Of a stretch of 64,000 nucleotides of DNA, positions 11,005-22,248 are shown one piece after another. The position numbers and the translations under genes are program-made. Source of the stretch: Theristus sp. LFF4_11. Lineage: Eukaryota; Nematoda; Chromadorea; Monhysterida; Xyalidae. The notes under the pieces were generated by a model. That model was not told the DNA's origin and did no database searches. It saw nothing but the letters and a program-made list of their open reading frames with translations. The stretch's first letter is position 1; each line of letters starts with the position of its first letter. The stretch is taken from contig JASANC010004751.1 in the NCBI GenBank assembly GCA_030248135.1, positions 124,001 to 188,000 of the forward strand, in the 5' to 3' direction.

Positions 11005-12966
11005 CAGGGTGTTTCAGAAGTAGTGGGTAGGTGTTTGACGCGTTATTTCTAGAGTTGTGTTGAGCCATATTTAATGAAATTTTAGACAGTTGTTCAGAAA
11101 AGTTCAACTTATATCTGTGCAAAATTTCAGAGAAATTCATTCACCTGGACACGAATAACAGAGCAAAACACTAAAAAATTCAAAAATGGACCAGAAAATA
11201 CCAAATCATGCGATACCACCGGACAACAAAGGACAACACTCAATGCAAACATTCAAAGGAACACTTCAAAATGTGTGTGGCGATAACAGCAATCCTCAAC
11301 ACCAACTATATACAACAGTCAACTCAATCAAATTTCTTAAAGTGTCCACTTAAAAAATTGACATTAAATTGATGATCACCCCATCTATCGTGTTGCTTGT
11401 GTTGTTGAAAGACTCACACATAGGGCCGGTAACCGACAGACACAGAGTGCAGTCTAACTAACCACCTTGCAGAGTAGTCGACTAGAAAGGCGCATGAATA
11501 AAGATTTGCAGGCAAACTGACAGGCATAACTGACCAAGTGCTAGGCTAGCTAACGAACTTGCTGAGCAACCGACTAACTGACTGGCTAACTACAATTCTA
11601 GTACAGACTCAGTACAGACTACAGTCTGCCCAGCTTCAGAATAACCGACTCTCCTCATTGCCAGCCCTATGGACTGGCAACTGGAAAAACAACGTGCAGG
11701 AAACACCTAAGATGACAGACATTAGGTAGGGTGGTACCTACCAACTGGTGCCAACTTTTTGGGGGAAGGTTAGTGGGATACTCGGTCGCCTGCTAAGGTG
11801 GGGTGCACCGCGCCAAACGCTAATCGGCTCCAAGGGGGTGCCACCCCACCCCTTAAAAACTTTTTCATGAAACCTATAATTTTCAAAACATCGTAAAACA
11901 GTTGAGTGATCAGTGTGACTGAGATTCCACACCTTTATATTTAGCGCATATTATGCGACTTGAAACATTAAACAAAAATTTGTGATTATGGGAACATTTT
12001 GGCAGGGGGTACCCACTGGGCGGGGGATGGCTGCCGAATCATGAAGGGGTGTGGGAGTACCTACAGAGGGGGTCTCGGGTTTTGAGGGGTGGGTGTCACA
12101 GAACCCTTCCCACCCCCCTCCACCCGCACGAGGAACAACTTCGTGTTTGGAAGGACAGCCCCCTCACATCTTCGGTACTTAGCTACCTTGCAGGGTAGGC
12201 GTTTATAGACTCATACGCAGACATGCCAGATTCAAAACTGCAGTCTGGTTAATTTATACTGTTGTTTTACTTGACTGACTTTTGAAAACTGGTTTTAATT
12301 CATTGAAACGTTGATTACAGTGATAAAACTATCGATTTCAAAAGATAAATGCAAAAAATGCATAAAAAAGATAAATGCATAAAAAAGACACATTAAAAAT
12401 AATTTTTATGTTTTTTAATGTTTCGCATAAAAATGTACATAAAAATGACAAAAAGCAAAATTCTCTTTTCCATTTTTATGTCTGCATAAAGAGGTAACAT
12501 TATTAACTCGTTAAGCAGCATGAGTGCTGCATCCGAGGGCATAAAAAAGTTGTTTTTCCTGTGCATTAGCCTCAATGCATCGCTTGCACTTATCCGCCAC
12601 GGCCAAAGCCGCCTTTTCGCGCATGTACGCTAGTCTAGCAAGTCCGAAAAGCCGGTAAATATGAAAAAACCAAAAAAAACAATCGGATTGAAAAAACATT
12701 TTGTATTCATGCATGCAACGATTCGGCTGCATACAAGCTAATGTTTCACCCGGTGGCAAACAAGAACCCCCAGTTGCGTGCTGAAATCAATGTTTTTGCG
12801 TGTTTTTCTCTGTCATTCGTGTGCAGCCAAATGAATTTTTCTAAAATTTTGCACAAATCTAAGTTGAACTTTCTTGAACAACTGTTTAAAATTTCATTGA
12901 ATATGGTTGAACACAACTCGAGAAATAACGCGTCAAACACCTACCCACTACTTCTGAAACACCCTG
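11005..12966. mobile_element. mariner-type element with long terminal inverted repeats
   Basis: Both ends read CAGGGTGTTTCAGAAGTAG inward, and similarity between the two arms extends for about 180 bp (11005-11185 against 12785-12966). The right flank begins TA; the left flank is TG, so the target duplication is decayed if it was TA. The 1.6 kb between the arms has no usable reading frame; it contains a poly-A/T patch and G-rich blocks. This is a non-autonomous or dead Tc1/mariner-class copy, 5' of the PP1 gene. Confidence 0.8.
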
Positions 12967-13370
12967 TAGTTGTTCGCTGTCTGCAGTACACATGTATACC
13001 AGAGTCAGTCAGCCAGCTCAACCAGTTTTGATCAAGCACTTAGTTGTAAGTGCATAAAAAACACATGTACAAACTACGCTGCATTGCAGACCAACCAAAG
13101 TTGGTCCATATACATTACAGTGCCATATTATACCTCTTCTCTTCTAAGTCATTTATTTTCCGCATTTTTGGAACTGCGTTTTTTCGCAAAGTTTTGTTAC
13201 AAAATTGTCATGCAACTATTAACTGAAGCACAAAAACAAAATTTTTTACTTTTTATTTCAAAGTGTTTTCTTTCCCAAAACAAAGCAGAATGCGACAAAA
13301 CAGTTTTGTCATCGTGTACCACATTCATTAAAAACTTATATTTGGTAAAAAACCGCAACAGCAAGTTATT

Positions 13371-14814
13371 ATGACAAGTCACCAATGTAACATTGATTCA
13401 TTGCTTAATCGACTGATTTTTGTGAACGCGCAAGGAACCGTTGAACCGCGCCAATTATCCGTGACTGAAACTAGCGAACAGGTTTACGTTTAACGCTAGC
13501 TTTTTGTAACTATGCGGACTCTGAATGCTGTAAGCAGAATGAAGTGTTTTTTTAATTTTTTTGGGAGGTTTGAATTTTGATTCTGCTACACTTTCAGAAC
13601 GCCAACTGTTGTTAAAAAAATTTATTGCATCAGGAGTTGACCTCTTTGTGCATATGGGGACGCGAGGCGTTCATTGCACAGTCGTCGCTTCTAGAACTTG
13701 AGCCACCGGTGCGCGTTTGTGGCGACACTCATGGCCAGTACAGTGATCTGATTCGACTCTTGAATCGAGGAGGGCATCCTCCGCAAAACAAGTACCTGTT
13801 TCTTGGTGACTATGTCGACCGGGGTCGTCAGGTTTGTGTTTATGGTCCTTAATTTTACACGAACCACGTAGACGAAGAACTTTAACGTTAGATAAATCCA
13901 TTTTGTTGTAGAGCCTTGAGACATTCTGTTTGCTGTTATGCTACAAACTGAAGTACCCTGAGCAAGTGTATCTGCTGCGCGGGAACCATGAGTGCGCATC
14001 AGTGAATCGCGTCTACGGATTCCTCGACGAACTGAACCGCCGTTCGTATGGAGCTCGGTTGTGGCAGGTTCAGCATCTTCCATGTTCACGTAGTGTCTGA
14101 CTAAAGCTTTGATTGTTGTTTTCGGTTGCAGACATTCCAAGACATGTTCAACTGCATGCCATTGAGTGCTCTAATTTCCGGGCATATACTTTGCATGCAT
14201 GGCGGTTTGTCCCCTCAACTACAAACAATTGAACAGTTGCGCCATATACAACGACCGGTCGGTATTGCAGCTAAGCTGATCCTTGCAACCGAGTTGCATC
14301 ATCACGGTTGTCGCTTGGCAAATGTTAAAAGTGAAAGTGAAAACGGACTTTGAAAACAACTTCAGATCAACCCCACGATCCCTTGCGCTACTCCATCATT
14401 AGTACTCGATTTGCTCTGGTCCGATCCGGACAAATGGGTCACTGGCTGGCAACGAAACGAACGGGGGGTTTCACACATCTTTGGGCAGGTAAAGAACGTT
14501 TGACAAAGTTCTTGCTCTTGTCAAAAGGTACCTTTTATAAATCAAGAACGTGTATTTTTACTTGTGTTGACTTTGATTCTATCGATCTTCTCAAACAACC
14601 ATAGGACGTTGTGACCAGATTCTGTGAATCAACGGGGATTCAGTTGATCGTCCGCGCCCATCAAGTAGTCCAAGACGGATACGAGTTTTTCTGCGGTCAG
14701 AAACTCGTCACCATTTTTTCGGCGCCTAATTATTGTGGACAATTTTTAAATTCGGCAGCCATGATGTACATCGCCGAAGATCTCGGTTGCTCATTCGATG
14801 TCATGCTACCTTAG
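13371..14814 (+). CDS. PPP1C: PP1-type Ser/Thr phosphatase catalytic subunit
   Basis: Metallophosphatase of the PP1 family, acting on phosphoserine/threonine with targeting subunits. Six exons: 13371-13481, 13634-13831, 13912-14067, 14132-14257, 14366-14488, 14605-14814, giving 307 residues; every intron is phase 0. Metal and catalytic motifs are complete: GDTHGQ (67-72), GDYVDRG (95-101), RGNHE (126-130), HGGLSP (from 178), RAHQVV (255-260) and SAPNYCG (277-283). Exon 5 has no ATG and reads DLLWSDPDK and [16 protein letters not shown] replaces the usual GDIHGQ, and the acidic-groove helix is replaced by unusual sequence (after [10 protein letters not shown]). The chain stops about 20 residues short of PP1, without the flexible tail. 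Divergence suggests a fast-evolving extra paralogue rather than the main PP1. Confidence 0.93.
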
Positions 14815-14880
14815 ATTCTGAATCTAAATTGTCACTCGCTCTTTTGCCGTACAGCCGTCGTGGATCTTTTGGTTTAACAA

Positions 14881-14886
14881 AATAAA
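14881..14886 (+). terminator. poly(A) signal AATAAA of PP1 gene
   Basis: AATAAA lies 67 bp after the PP1 stop codon. A second candidate is near 14976. Confidence 0.6.
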
Positions 14887-15059
14887 AAAAATTATTCACA
14901 TCGAAGAAGAATTGATGCTGATCTTATTGACGTTGATCGCTGTATTTATTGATGCTACGTTTTCTGAAGGAAATTAAATAAAATCTAGCAGTAGAAATTG
15001 TGATACCATTTGAAGGAAAGCAACATCTCACCTCAATACGGTACTTTTAATGGTAAGTC

Positions 15060-15568
15060 GCAATTTCCCAATGCAGTTTGCCCTCACAAACAACAACAAT
15101 AATGTCCAGTATGCATTGGGTGGAAAAGCAAGCTATAAACAGCAGCAGCATGCAGCCGTGCACATTGCAAAAGGAGTCGATCAATAAATAATGCACCAGT
15201 GTGCTGCCTCTGTTGTGCACTCAGACTCTCTTGTTGGCTTATGGCTCAGCATTACGAGAACGCACAAAGGCGGCTGCGTCTGTTTTGGTTGACGAAAATA
15301 TCGACGCAACCTAATATGCGCTATGGATATTTTTGGCGCTATTTCAGACAGGAAAGCAGTGCAGTTCTGTGTGAGAGCACACACGAGTTTGTTAGTTTGT
15401 GCCGATGCTGGTCACCTTAGTGACTGAACAGACTCAGAAACTTCGAAGCTACAAAAACGCATCATGACTGACTTTTGAACAGTTTTTGACGACAATTCGT
15501 TGTTTTACATGGTCGAAAACTAAAAAATCGGCAACTGCATGAAAACGTCGCGATAAACGCAACAGGCA
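15060..15568. other. spacer between PP1 and kinesin, no gene recognised
   Basis: Open frames on both strands at 15181-15420 are short and unlike any family I know. The stretch just before 15569 should contain the kinesin promoter, but no clear TATA element is visible. Confidence 0.4.
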
Positions 15569-18500
15569 ATGCCGGCGAAACCTGAAAAGTCGGCTGAGTG
15601 TGTGAAAGTCGTTGTTCGTTGCCGGCCGATGAGCGAAGGAGAAGTCTCGGACGGACATGAGCGGTCAGTTGGTTTAGTTTGATTTAAAGTTCTCATCACT
15701 TGAAGAAAAATAAGTTGTTGTTTTGATAACATTGTATGTGCAAAATAACTCATTTGTTTCAATCAGTTTTTCAATTTATCTCTTGCCCTTGGCACTCAGT
15801 GTCTGAATCGTTTCGGGTTATTATTCGCAGATACCGTTTCTTCTTCAGAATTGTCAACATCGATTCGTCACGTGGAGTGATTGACATCAAGAATCCAAAG
15901 ACACCGAATGATCCACAAAGAACGTTCACGTTCGATGCTGTTTATGACTGGAAGTGAGCAGTTTTTTATTACCGTATTACCTCTAATAAACCCCCATGGG
16001 GGTTTATTTCTTCAGCGACTTCTGGGGGTGGGGGTTTATTTTTGGGGGGGGGGGGGTTTATTTTGGGGGGGGGGGTTATTTGGAAACCATTTTTAGGGGT
16101 GGGCAAAATGGCAAAAATACCTTCCATGGCAGGAAGGAAGTCGCAGAAACTTCTACTTTTCACAGAGATTTCCTTTTGTAACAGCCTTTTGTAATGAAAT
16201 TACCATTAACTCATCCCTTTGGGGTCTTTGGTAGCACAATTTCACCAATGTCACTGCATTCAGCCACTGAAATCGCTGGGTATGTGTTTCAAACAGGTTT
16301 TAAATAAACCCCCATGGGGGTTTATTTTGGGGGGGGGGGATTATTTGGAAACTTGTCGATGGGGTGGGGGTTTATTTTGGGGGGGTTTAATTTGGGGGGG
16401 GGGGTTTAATAGAGGTAATACGGTATTTCACTTCATCAAGTAATAAAAACGCAATTAAAAATCGCTTTACTTCGACAGCTCTAAACAAACGGACATTTAC
16501 GACGAAATCGTACGGCCACTGGTCGATTCAGTACTAAACGGTTTCAACGGCACTGTGTTTGCGTATGGTCAGACTGGATCGGGCAAAACATACACGATGG
16601 AAGGAATTCGCAATGATGCAGAACTAGTTGGCATCATTCCACGGTCGTTCGAACAAATCTTTCAAAGTATTGCTAGATCCACAAATCAGCAATACTTGAT
16701 TCGCGCCAGTTATCTGGAAATATATCAGGTGCGAATAGTGTTTTTTTTGCTTAATTGCCGGAGAATGCACAAATGCACAATCAATTAAATTTGTGGCGTC
16801 TTCGTTTGAAAGATCATTCATTTTATGCAATACAGGAAGATATTCGCGACCTCCTGCACAAAGATCAGTCAAAACGGCTCGAATTGAAGGAACGTCCCGA
16901 TATGGGAGTTTACGTGAAAGATTTATCGTCGTTCGTTACAAAAAGCGTGCAAGAGATCCAGCATGTCATGACTGTTGGCAATCAGAATCGCAGCGTCGGG
17001 TAATTTTTTATAATTTATTTATAAAAAACCAAAAAACCAAAATACAATCAAAATACAAATATTGTTCAGAGCAACCGATATGAACAAGCAATCAAGCCGT
17101 TCGCATGCGATATTCATTGTGACAATTGAATGTAGCGAGCCAGGCGCTGACGGTAAAAACCACATCAGAGTCGGCCGGTTGAACATGGTCGATTTGGCAG
17201 GCAGTGAACGACAGGGAAAAGCAGGAACCAGTGTAAGTGCCTGATTTTTTAAAGTTCTATAGTTCTGGTTATTTTAAAGTTCTATTTTCTAACGTTCTGA
17301 ACCCTTATCATTTTCTCAACAGCTGCTTTTGTGCAGGGTGAGCGATTCAAAGAAGGCACCAAAATCAATCTTTCATTGTCCGCCTTGGGCAACGTTATAT
17401 CGGCGCTTGTGGATGGCAAAAGCACGCACATACCATATCGAGACTCCAAGCTTACAAGATTGTTGCAAGGTGAAAGTCTTTAAATGCATGTCTAGTAACG
17501 CGTTTTCGATGGCTGTTATAAAAGTTTCAAGGTTTCAGATTCACTTGGTGGTAATGCAAAAACTGTGATGATTGCCAATGTTGGCCCGGCTAGTTACAAT
17601 TATGAAGAAACATCAAGTACATTGCGGTATGCTAATCGCGCCAAGAACATACAAAACAAACCGCGAATCAACGAAGACCCTAAAGACGCACTGTTGCGCG
17701 AATTCCAGGAAGAAATTGAAAGGTGGGTTCAATGCCATGTATGCAAATCTAAATGTAGCAAATTTAAAATCGTTAATTCAATTTTATTTAGCAACGCAAC
17801 GCATTTAGCTAGTCTTGAATTTAACTAAGACTTAATTTTTTGAGCTCAGCAATTCAACTTAAAAAGAGCACGCGGAGATAGCGTTCAAATTTCTGGCCAA
17901 TAAATTAACCGCATAAAAGGTTTGATCGCTGTATTTCAGATTAAAGACCAAACTGGCTGCTCGGGGTTCAAAGGGAAATTTAGAACAATCGCGCAAGTCA
18001 CGCAGCAGAAAAGTGCGTGTTGGAGAATCTGGTGAAAGTATCACTGACAATAGAGAAGAAGAAATGACTGATATGGACATTCTTGAAGAGCAACAATCAC
18101 GACTGCAGGCCGAGCGAGAAGCAATCATGCAGAGCAGCATTATGCAAGAGGTATGCAATGCTTTTTGAATTGGAACTAATTGGAATTTATTTTTTATGCT
18201 TTAGACACTATGTTAAAGGCAATACTACAAACAACCCACGGTATTGATTTTTTAATTTGTTGTATTTTTTGTCACTGTATTTGTTAAGTGAGGACATTTA
18301 TTTGACAAATAGTCAAAAACATTTTTAGGACAAGGATAAGTTGCTTCATTCGTTGGAGGAGCGGGCAGCCCAACTGAAGCAACAACAAGAGGCGCAGGCG
18401 GCAGTTTTAGCAAAAATTCAAGCGATGGAATCAAAATTGCTCAGCGGCGGGAAAAACATCATTGATCATACACACGATCAGGAAAGAGCATTAGAAAAGA

Positions 18501-20024
18501 AACGACAGGAGTTGACAGAACAAAAGGTCTGTGGCCCTTGAATTAAGATCTTTTGTCACAACTCGTTTGAAAACGTTCTTGTTCGGTTTTGGACTAAATG
18601 TCGTTTTGCACGTTTTAGCAAAAGGACCGCGAAATTGTGCAGCAGCTCGAAAGTCAGGAAGAAAACGTATTGGAGATTCAGTCCAACGTGAACACTCTTG
18701 AACAGGAAGTAGAGATCAAAACAAAGAAGCTGAAAAAGGCAACTTTTACTTCCATTGAAACTCAGTTTTTACCGTGTTTTTTTTTGAAAATATATGTGTA
18801 ATGTGGTGTGTAATGTGGTGTAGTGTAATGTGTGTAATGCATATAATGTATAAATCTGAACAATAAATATTTCAAATTCCAGATGGTCAACAAATTGCAA
18901 CAGATTAAAGCAGAAATGAGCGACCTCAGCGTTGAACATTCAACTAGTCGACAGGACTTAGAAACCAATATTACTGAACTAACCAAAGAACTGAAATTGA
19001 AGTGAATTTTTGATATTTTAATTGATATTGAATATTTTCGAACAGCTACAATTCATTGATTGTGATCAACATACAATAAGAGATAGAAGCAATCGAATTT
19101 ACTTTCAGAATTCTGATCATCGAGAACTTTGTGCCTCACGATGTACGTCAGCGAATAGTTGATCGCGCTGTATTCGACGACGAAAGTGACGCTTGGAAGC
19201 TTATGCCTTTAGCTGACGTCAAATCGTCCTCAACGTCTCAAAACGTCGGGTCTCCGCTTCCCGCTTTGGCCAGTCGACCAGTTTCAAAACCTGGCGTGCG
19301 ACGGCCCATGTCGGACTTCGCTCGCATTTCATTCGCGCAAACGCCCGATAACGATCGTCATGCAATGATGCGTTTTCACGGCGAAAACATTCTTTCCCTT
19401 CGCCTTGAGCCACACGAACGAACAACGAGAGACTATGTAGCACCAGAAATAGCACCGGAATTGCAGGTGTAATTGTGGTTTTTGTTTTAAAACTGCCATC
19501 CCGCCAAAAGGCAAGCAACAACTAAACAGTCTAACTACCAGTAAAATCAATAATACAGCACAGTCGAGTGTCGTAATTGTATTTTATACTTTCTGTGCAG
19601 GATGCTATTGATGAAGCAATCCATGAAGAAGAAACAAAAGAAAAAACGTTGCTTATTGATGCTTCACTGGTGCCCGCTGGGCCATCAGCATTAACAAAGT
19701 AAGTTTTACTGTTTTGTCCCAGAAAACCAATCTAAACATAAAATAGCAAACACGACATGACCGTTTTTTAGATCTTCTTCCAAAGCATCGAAAGCCGCAG
19801 ACAACCCCGGCAATCAAAATGCCGCTAAAATACGCGGTAACGTGCGGCCGATGACCGGTTCAAAAAACGCCCGTGCCGCCCACACAATGAATTCGCAAAA
19901 CTCCTCGAAAACTCAGCAATCGATCGACCAAGCACTTCAGGGATTAAACACAAAATCATCCGCAGCCAGCACCAGCAACAGAAAAATCTACCCAAGAGCT
20001 CGTGGTCTCGTAGGCCAAAAGTAG
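15569..20024 (+). CDS. KIF3B: kinesin-II motor subunit, KIF3B type
   Basis: Plus-end-directed heterotrimeric kinesin subunit, used in ciliary (intraflagellar) transport. Fourteen exons: 15569-15663, 15849-15953, 16479-16728, 16836-16999, 17070-17232, 17337-17469, 17539-17722, 17940-18150, 18329-18526, 18619-18738, 18883-19001, 19109-19466, 19601-19698, 19772-20024; 816 residues, all joins in frame. Motor: KVVVRCRP near 13, P-loop GQTGSGKT (97-104), switch I SSRSHA (213-218), switch [10 protein letters not shown] (246-253), neck region [20 protein letters not shown]. Coiled-coil stalk follows ([20 protein letters not shown]). The globular tail has IIENFVP and TTRDY, and the end IYPRARGLV is the KIF3B signature. 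Exon 10 appears to end at a GC donor. Intron 2 contains transposon G2. The partner KIF3A-type subunit is not in the window. Confidence 0.96.
15972..16423. mobile_element. G2: TA-flanked element inside kinesin intron 2
   Basis: 452 bp with ends CCGTATTACC and GGTAATACGG, each next to TA (15970-15971 and 16424-16425). It fills most of kinesin intron 2 (15954-16478). Inner sequence matches G3 and G4, including the segment ending near 16300 that resembles CTGTTTGAAACACATACCC on the other strand. Confidence 0.9.
18739..18740 (+). other. probable GC 5' splice site of kinesin intron 10
   Basis: Exon 10 ends CTGAAAAAG and the intron opens GCAACT; the acceptor is CCAG at 18879-18882. This join gives KTKKLKK followed by MVNKLQQ in phase 0, in line with KIF3B. 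No nearby GT keeps frame and length. Confidence 0.7.
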
Positions 20025-20160
20025 ACGAGTATCACTACCATTCGAAGGCAGCTAAAGAATTCAGGGATCATGCTCGTGAGTTCTTGGTCGAAAAACTTAA
20101 ATGCACGCACGGTTTATTTTATGAAAACATATGACATTAAATAACATTTTCCAATTACAG

Positions 20161-21038
20161 TCATCATTAGCAACGACAACGATCTGCACGTTTCGGTGAC
20201 GTCAACAATTGACTTTGGATCTACCGAATCATTAGAAGACCGAATCACCTTTTACAGCAACAGTAATAGCCTGATGTTGAGCAGTTATGATCAACGAACT
20301 GATGAAATTTACCAAAAGTCGCATTCAAATTCTCTACCAAACAGCAAAATTCGCCACTCCATTTCTCCTCAACCGTCTACATCTTCGCAACAGGATAATG
20401 AAAACAAGGAAATACAGCAGTCAACCAAAAACCGAATGCAACCACTGCCAGATTTAATTGCTTGCCTGGAAAACAGTTTGTCTTTGTGCACTTTTGATGG
20501 CGGTGAACAAGAAACTGAAGTAAATAATCGTGATCTGAAAGAACCCCATTCGACTGCGTGCTGCTGTTCATCGTTGGTTGCACTAGCCACAACGTCAACT
20601 TGCTATTCAGATTCCGATTATGCTGATGGGATTGACACAAAGATTTTGAGCCGCCTACGACTATTCAGTAAACGAAAGCGCGACGCCAAGAAGTTTCGAG
20701 AATGTGACTCCAAAAAGCCGCTACGCTACACCACCCGAACAAGCAGTCACAATGATCAACATCGCTCGAAGCACCACAACCCAATGGCAAACTCAAATCG
20801 ATGCGTCACGTTGATAAAACATCCAAACAAAATCTGTGGTCGATCAGTAAAAACTGAACGTGCGCAGCACAAACTGGAGCAAGAAAACAACTTAGAGCGA
20901 CCATTTGAACAAATACTTTCAGAAGTTTATCATCAGTTAACGGGCTTTCTTTTGTGGTTAATTTTAATTCGAATTCTGGTGTTTGTAATTACTATTCTGT
21001 TGACCATTAATAATGCCAGCCGCAATATCACTTTTTGA
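20161..21038 (+). CDS. Ser/Asn-rich protein with C-terminal membrane anchor, start unresolved
   Basis: After a strong acceptor (ATTACAG ending at 20160) a frame runs 291 codons without a stop. It is rich in Ser, Asn, Thr and His, has a basic patch (SKRKRDAKK), and ends with a hydrophobic helix (GFLLWLILIRILVFVI) and a short tail, which would suit a tail-anchored protein. I recognise no family. There is no in-frame ATG before 20274. A donor at 20076 would join it in frame to an open frame overlapping the last kinesin exon in another register (19857-20075). It may be an alternative 3' exon of the kinesin gene or a separate gene whose first exon is unseen. Confidence 0.5.
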
Positions 21039-21552
21039 CGGAATGTAAACTGCGTATAATAGTATAATAATATAAACTTGGATTTTTGCATTTTTTCTTT
21101 TTGTGTTAAAAAAGAAGAGAACCACATTCACCGCACATGTACTTTTAAATATCAAGCCTTACTTATAAACTCAACTTTTACTACTGAACCAACTACTGAC
21201 ATTCCATATTGCACAATTCAAGGCATCTGTTGAGTGCTGATATTTTGGACTTTTGAAGTTCTTGAAATCGTTGCTGTTAATTTGTTTGATATCCTGTTTA
21301 TTTTCACAGAATCAAGTTGTCTAATTTTGGCACTGTACTGCGATATTATTTTATTTCAAATTTCTACTGAGTTACAGAGGAATTGAACAGTGTGGGCGGC
21401 AACACATTGACTAAAGTCGGGCAAAAAATAAAATAAATTAAGTTGTCCCATTGGATGAAGAGTTATGAAAGCAACAACACAATTGTTTTGTATTAGTCGT
21501 GCATGCGCTTTTGTGCCCGCTGTATCCGATCGTGAATGACAGTGAATCCAAA
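21039..21552. other. A/T-rich non-coding, probable 3' region
   Basis: Nothing coding is seen. AATAAA-like motifs occur near 21428-21435. Repeat-dense sequence starts at 21553. Confidence 0.5.
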
Positions 21553-22032
21553 CAGTACCGAAGACGAGGGGGGGTGGGGGGGGGGTCACGCGACACCCAC
21601 CCTCCAAAACGTGACACTGGACCATCCACCCCCCCTCGAAATTTGCCAGACACCCCACCCACCCCCCACCCCCCCCCTACGTGGACATAAGTAACAGTGA
21701 CACCCCCAAAAATTTCCTCGGACCACTCAAAAATCATGAAATTTTGCTCAAAAATCATGATTTTTTGTCTCTAAAGTCCATGATATAAGCTGAATATATG
21801 ATAACTTGATATTCTGCATTGTAATTCAAAGATTTTGCAGCAAAATTTAGCGTTTTTTCTTCAAAATTTAAGCGAAAAAATATCATGGCTGGGGTGGGGA
21901 TGTGCAGTGTGCACCTTCCAGAAATTTTTCTAAAATAGTGCACCGTATCACTGTACCATGACTGACACCCCCCACTAAAAAATTTTCGGCACCCCCCCCC
22001 CCCTCGAAAATTTGCTTTCGCTTTCGGTACTG
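21553..22032. mobile_element. B2: intact short hAT-like element
   Basis: 480 bp starting CAGTACCGAAGACG and ending CTTTCGGTACTG, flanked by exact 8-bp direct repeats AATCCAAA (21545-21552, 22033-22040). It has long G runs near its left end, C runs near its right end and an A/T-rich centre. It encodes nothing. It is the cleanest B-family copy in the window. Confidence 0.92.
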
Positions 22033-22108
22033 AATCCAAATGGTTTTTTTATCGATCAATCGGTAAAGTAGCATAAATTATTTTATTATTATTATCAATT
22101 ATTCGAGC

Positions 22109-22212
22109 ACCGGTTCCGGAAAACGTAAGGTATTGTACCAAACTTCGGTGGAAACGAGCAATTCTGCCCGGAGACCCAATTTACCCTCGGCTCTGGAGGG
22201 AGTAGACCATGT
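22109..22212 (-). repeat. J repeat, copy 1 (inverse of 49499-49600)
   Basis: About 100 bp with blocks such as CCCTCGGCTCTGGAGGGAG and TCCGGAAAACG that recur in inverse order and orientation at 49499-49600. It lies directly upstream of a B-type fragment that hosts D1. Confidence 0.75.
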
Positions 22213-22248
22213 CACGCGACACCCACCTTCTAAAACCTGACACTGGAC

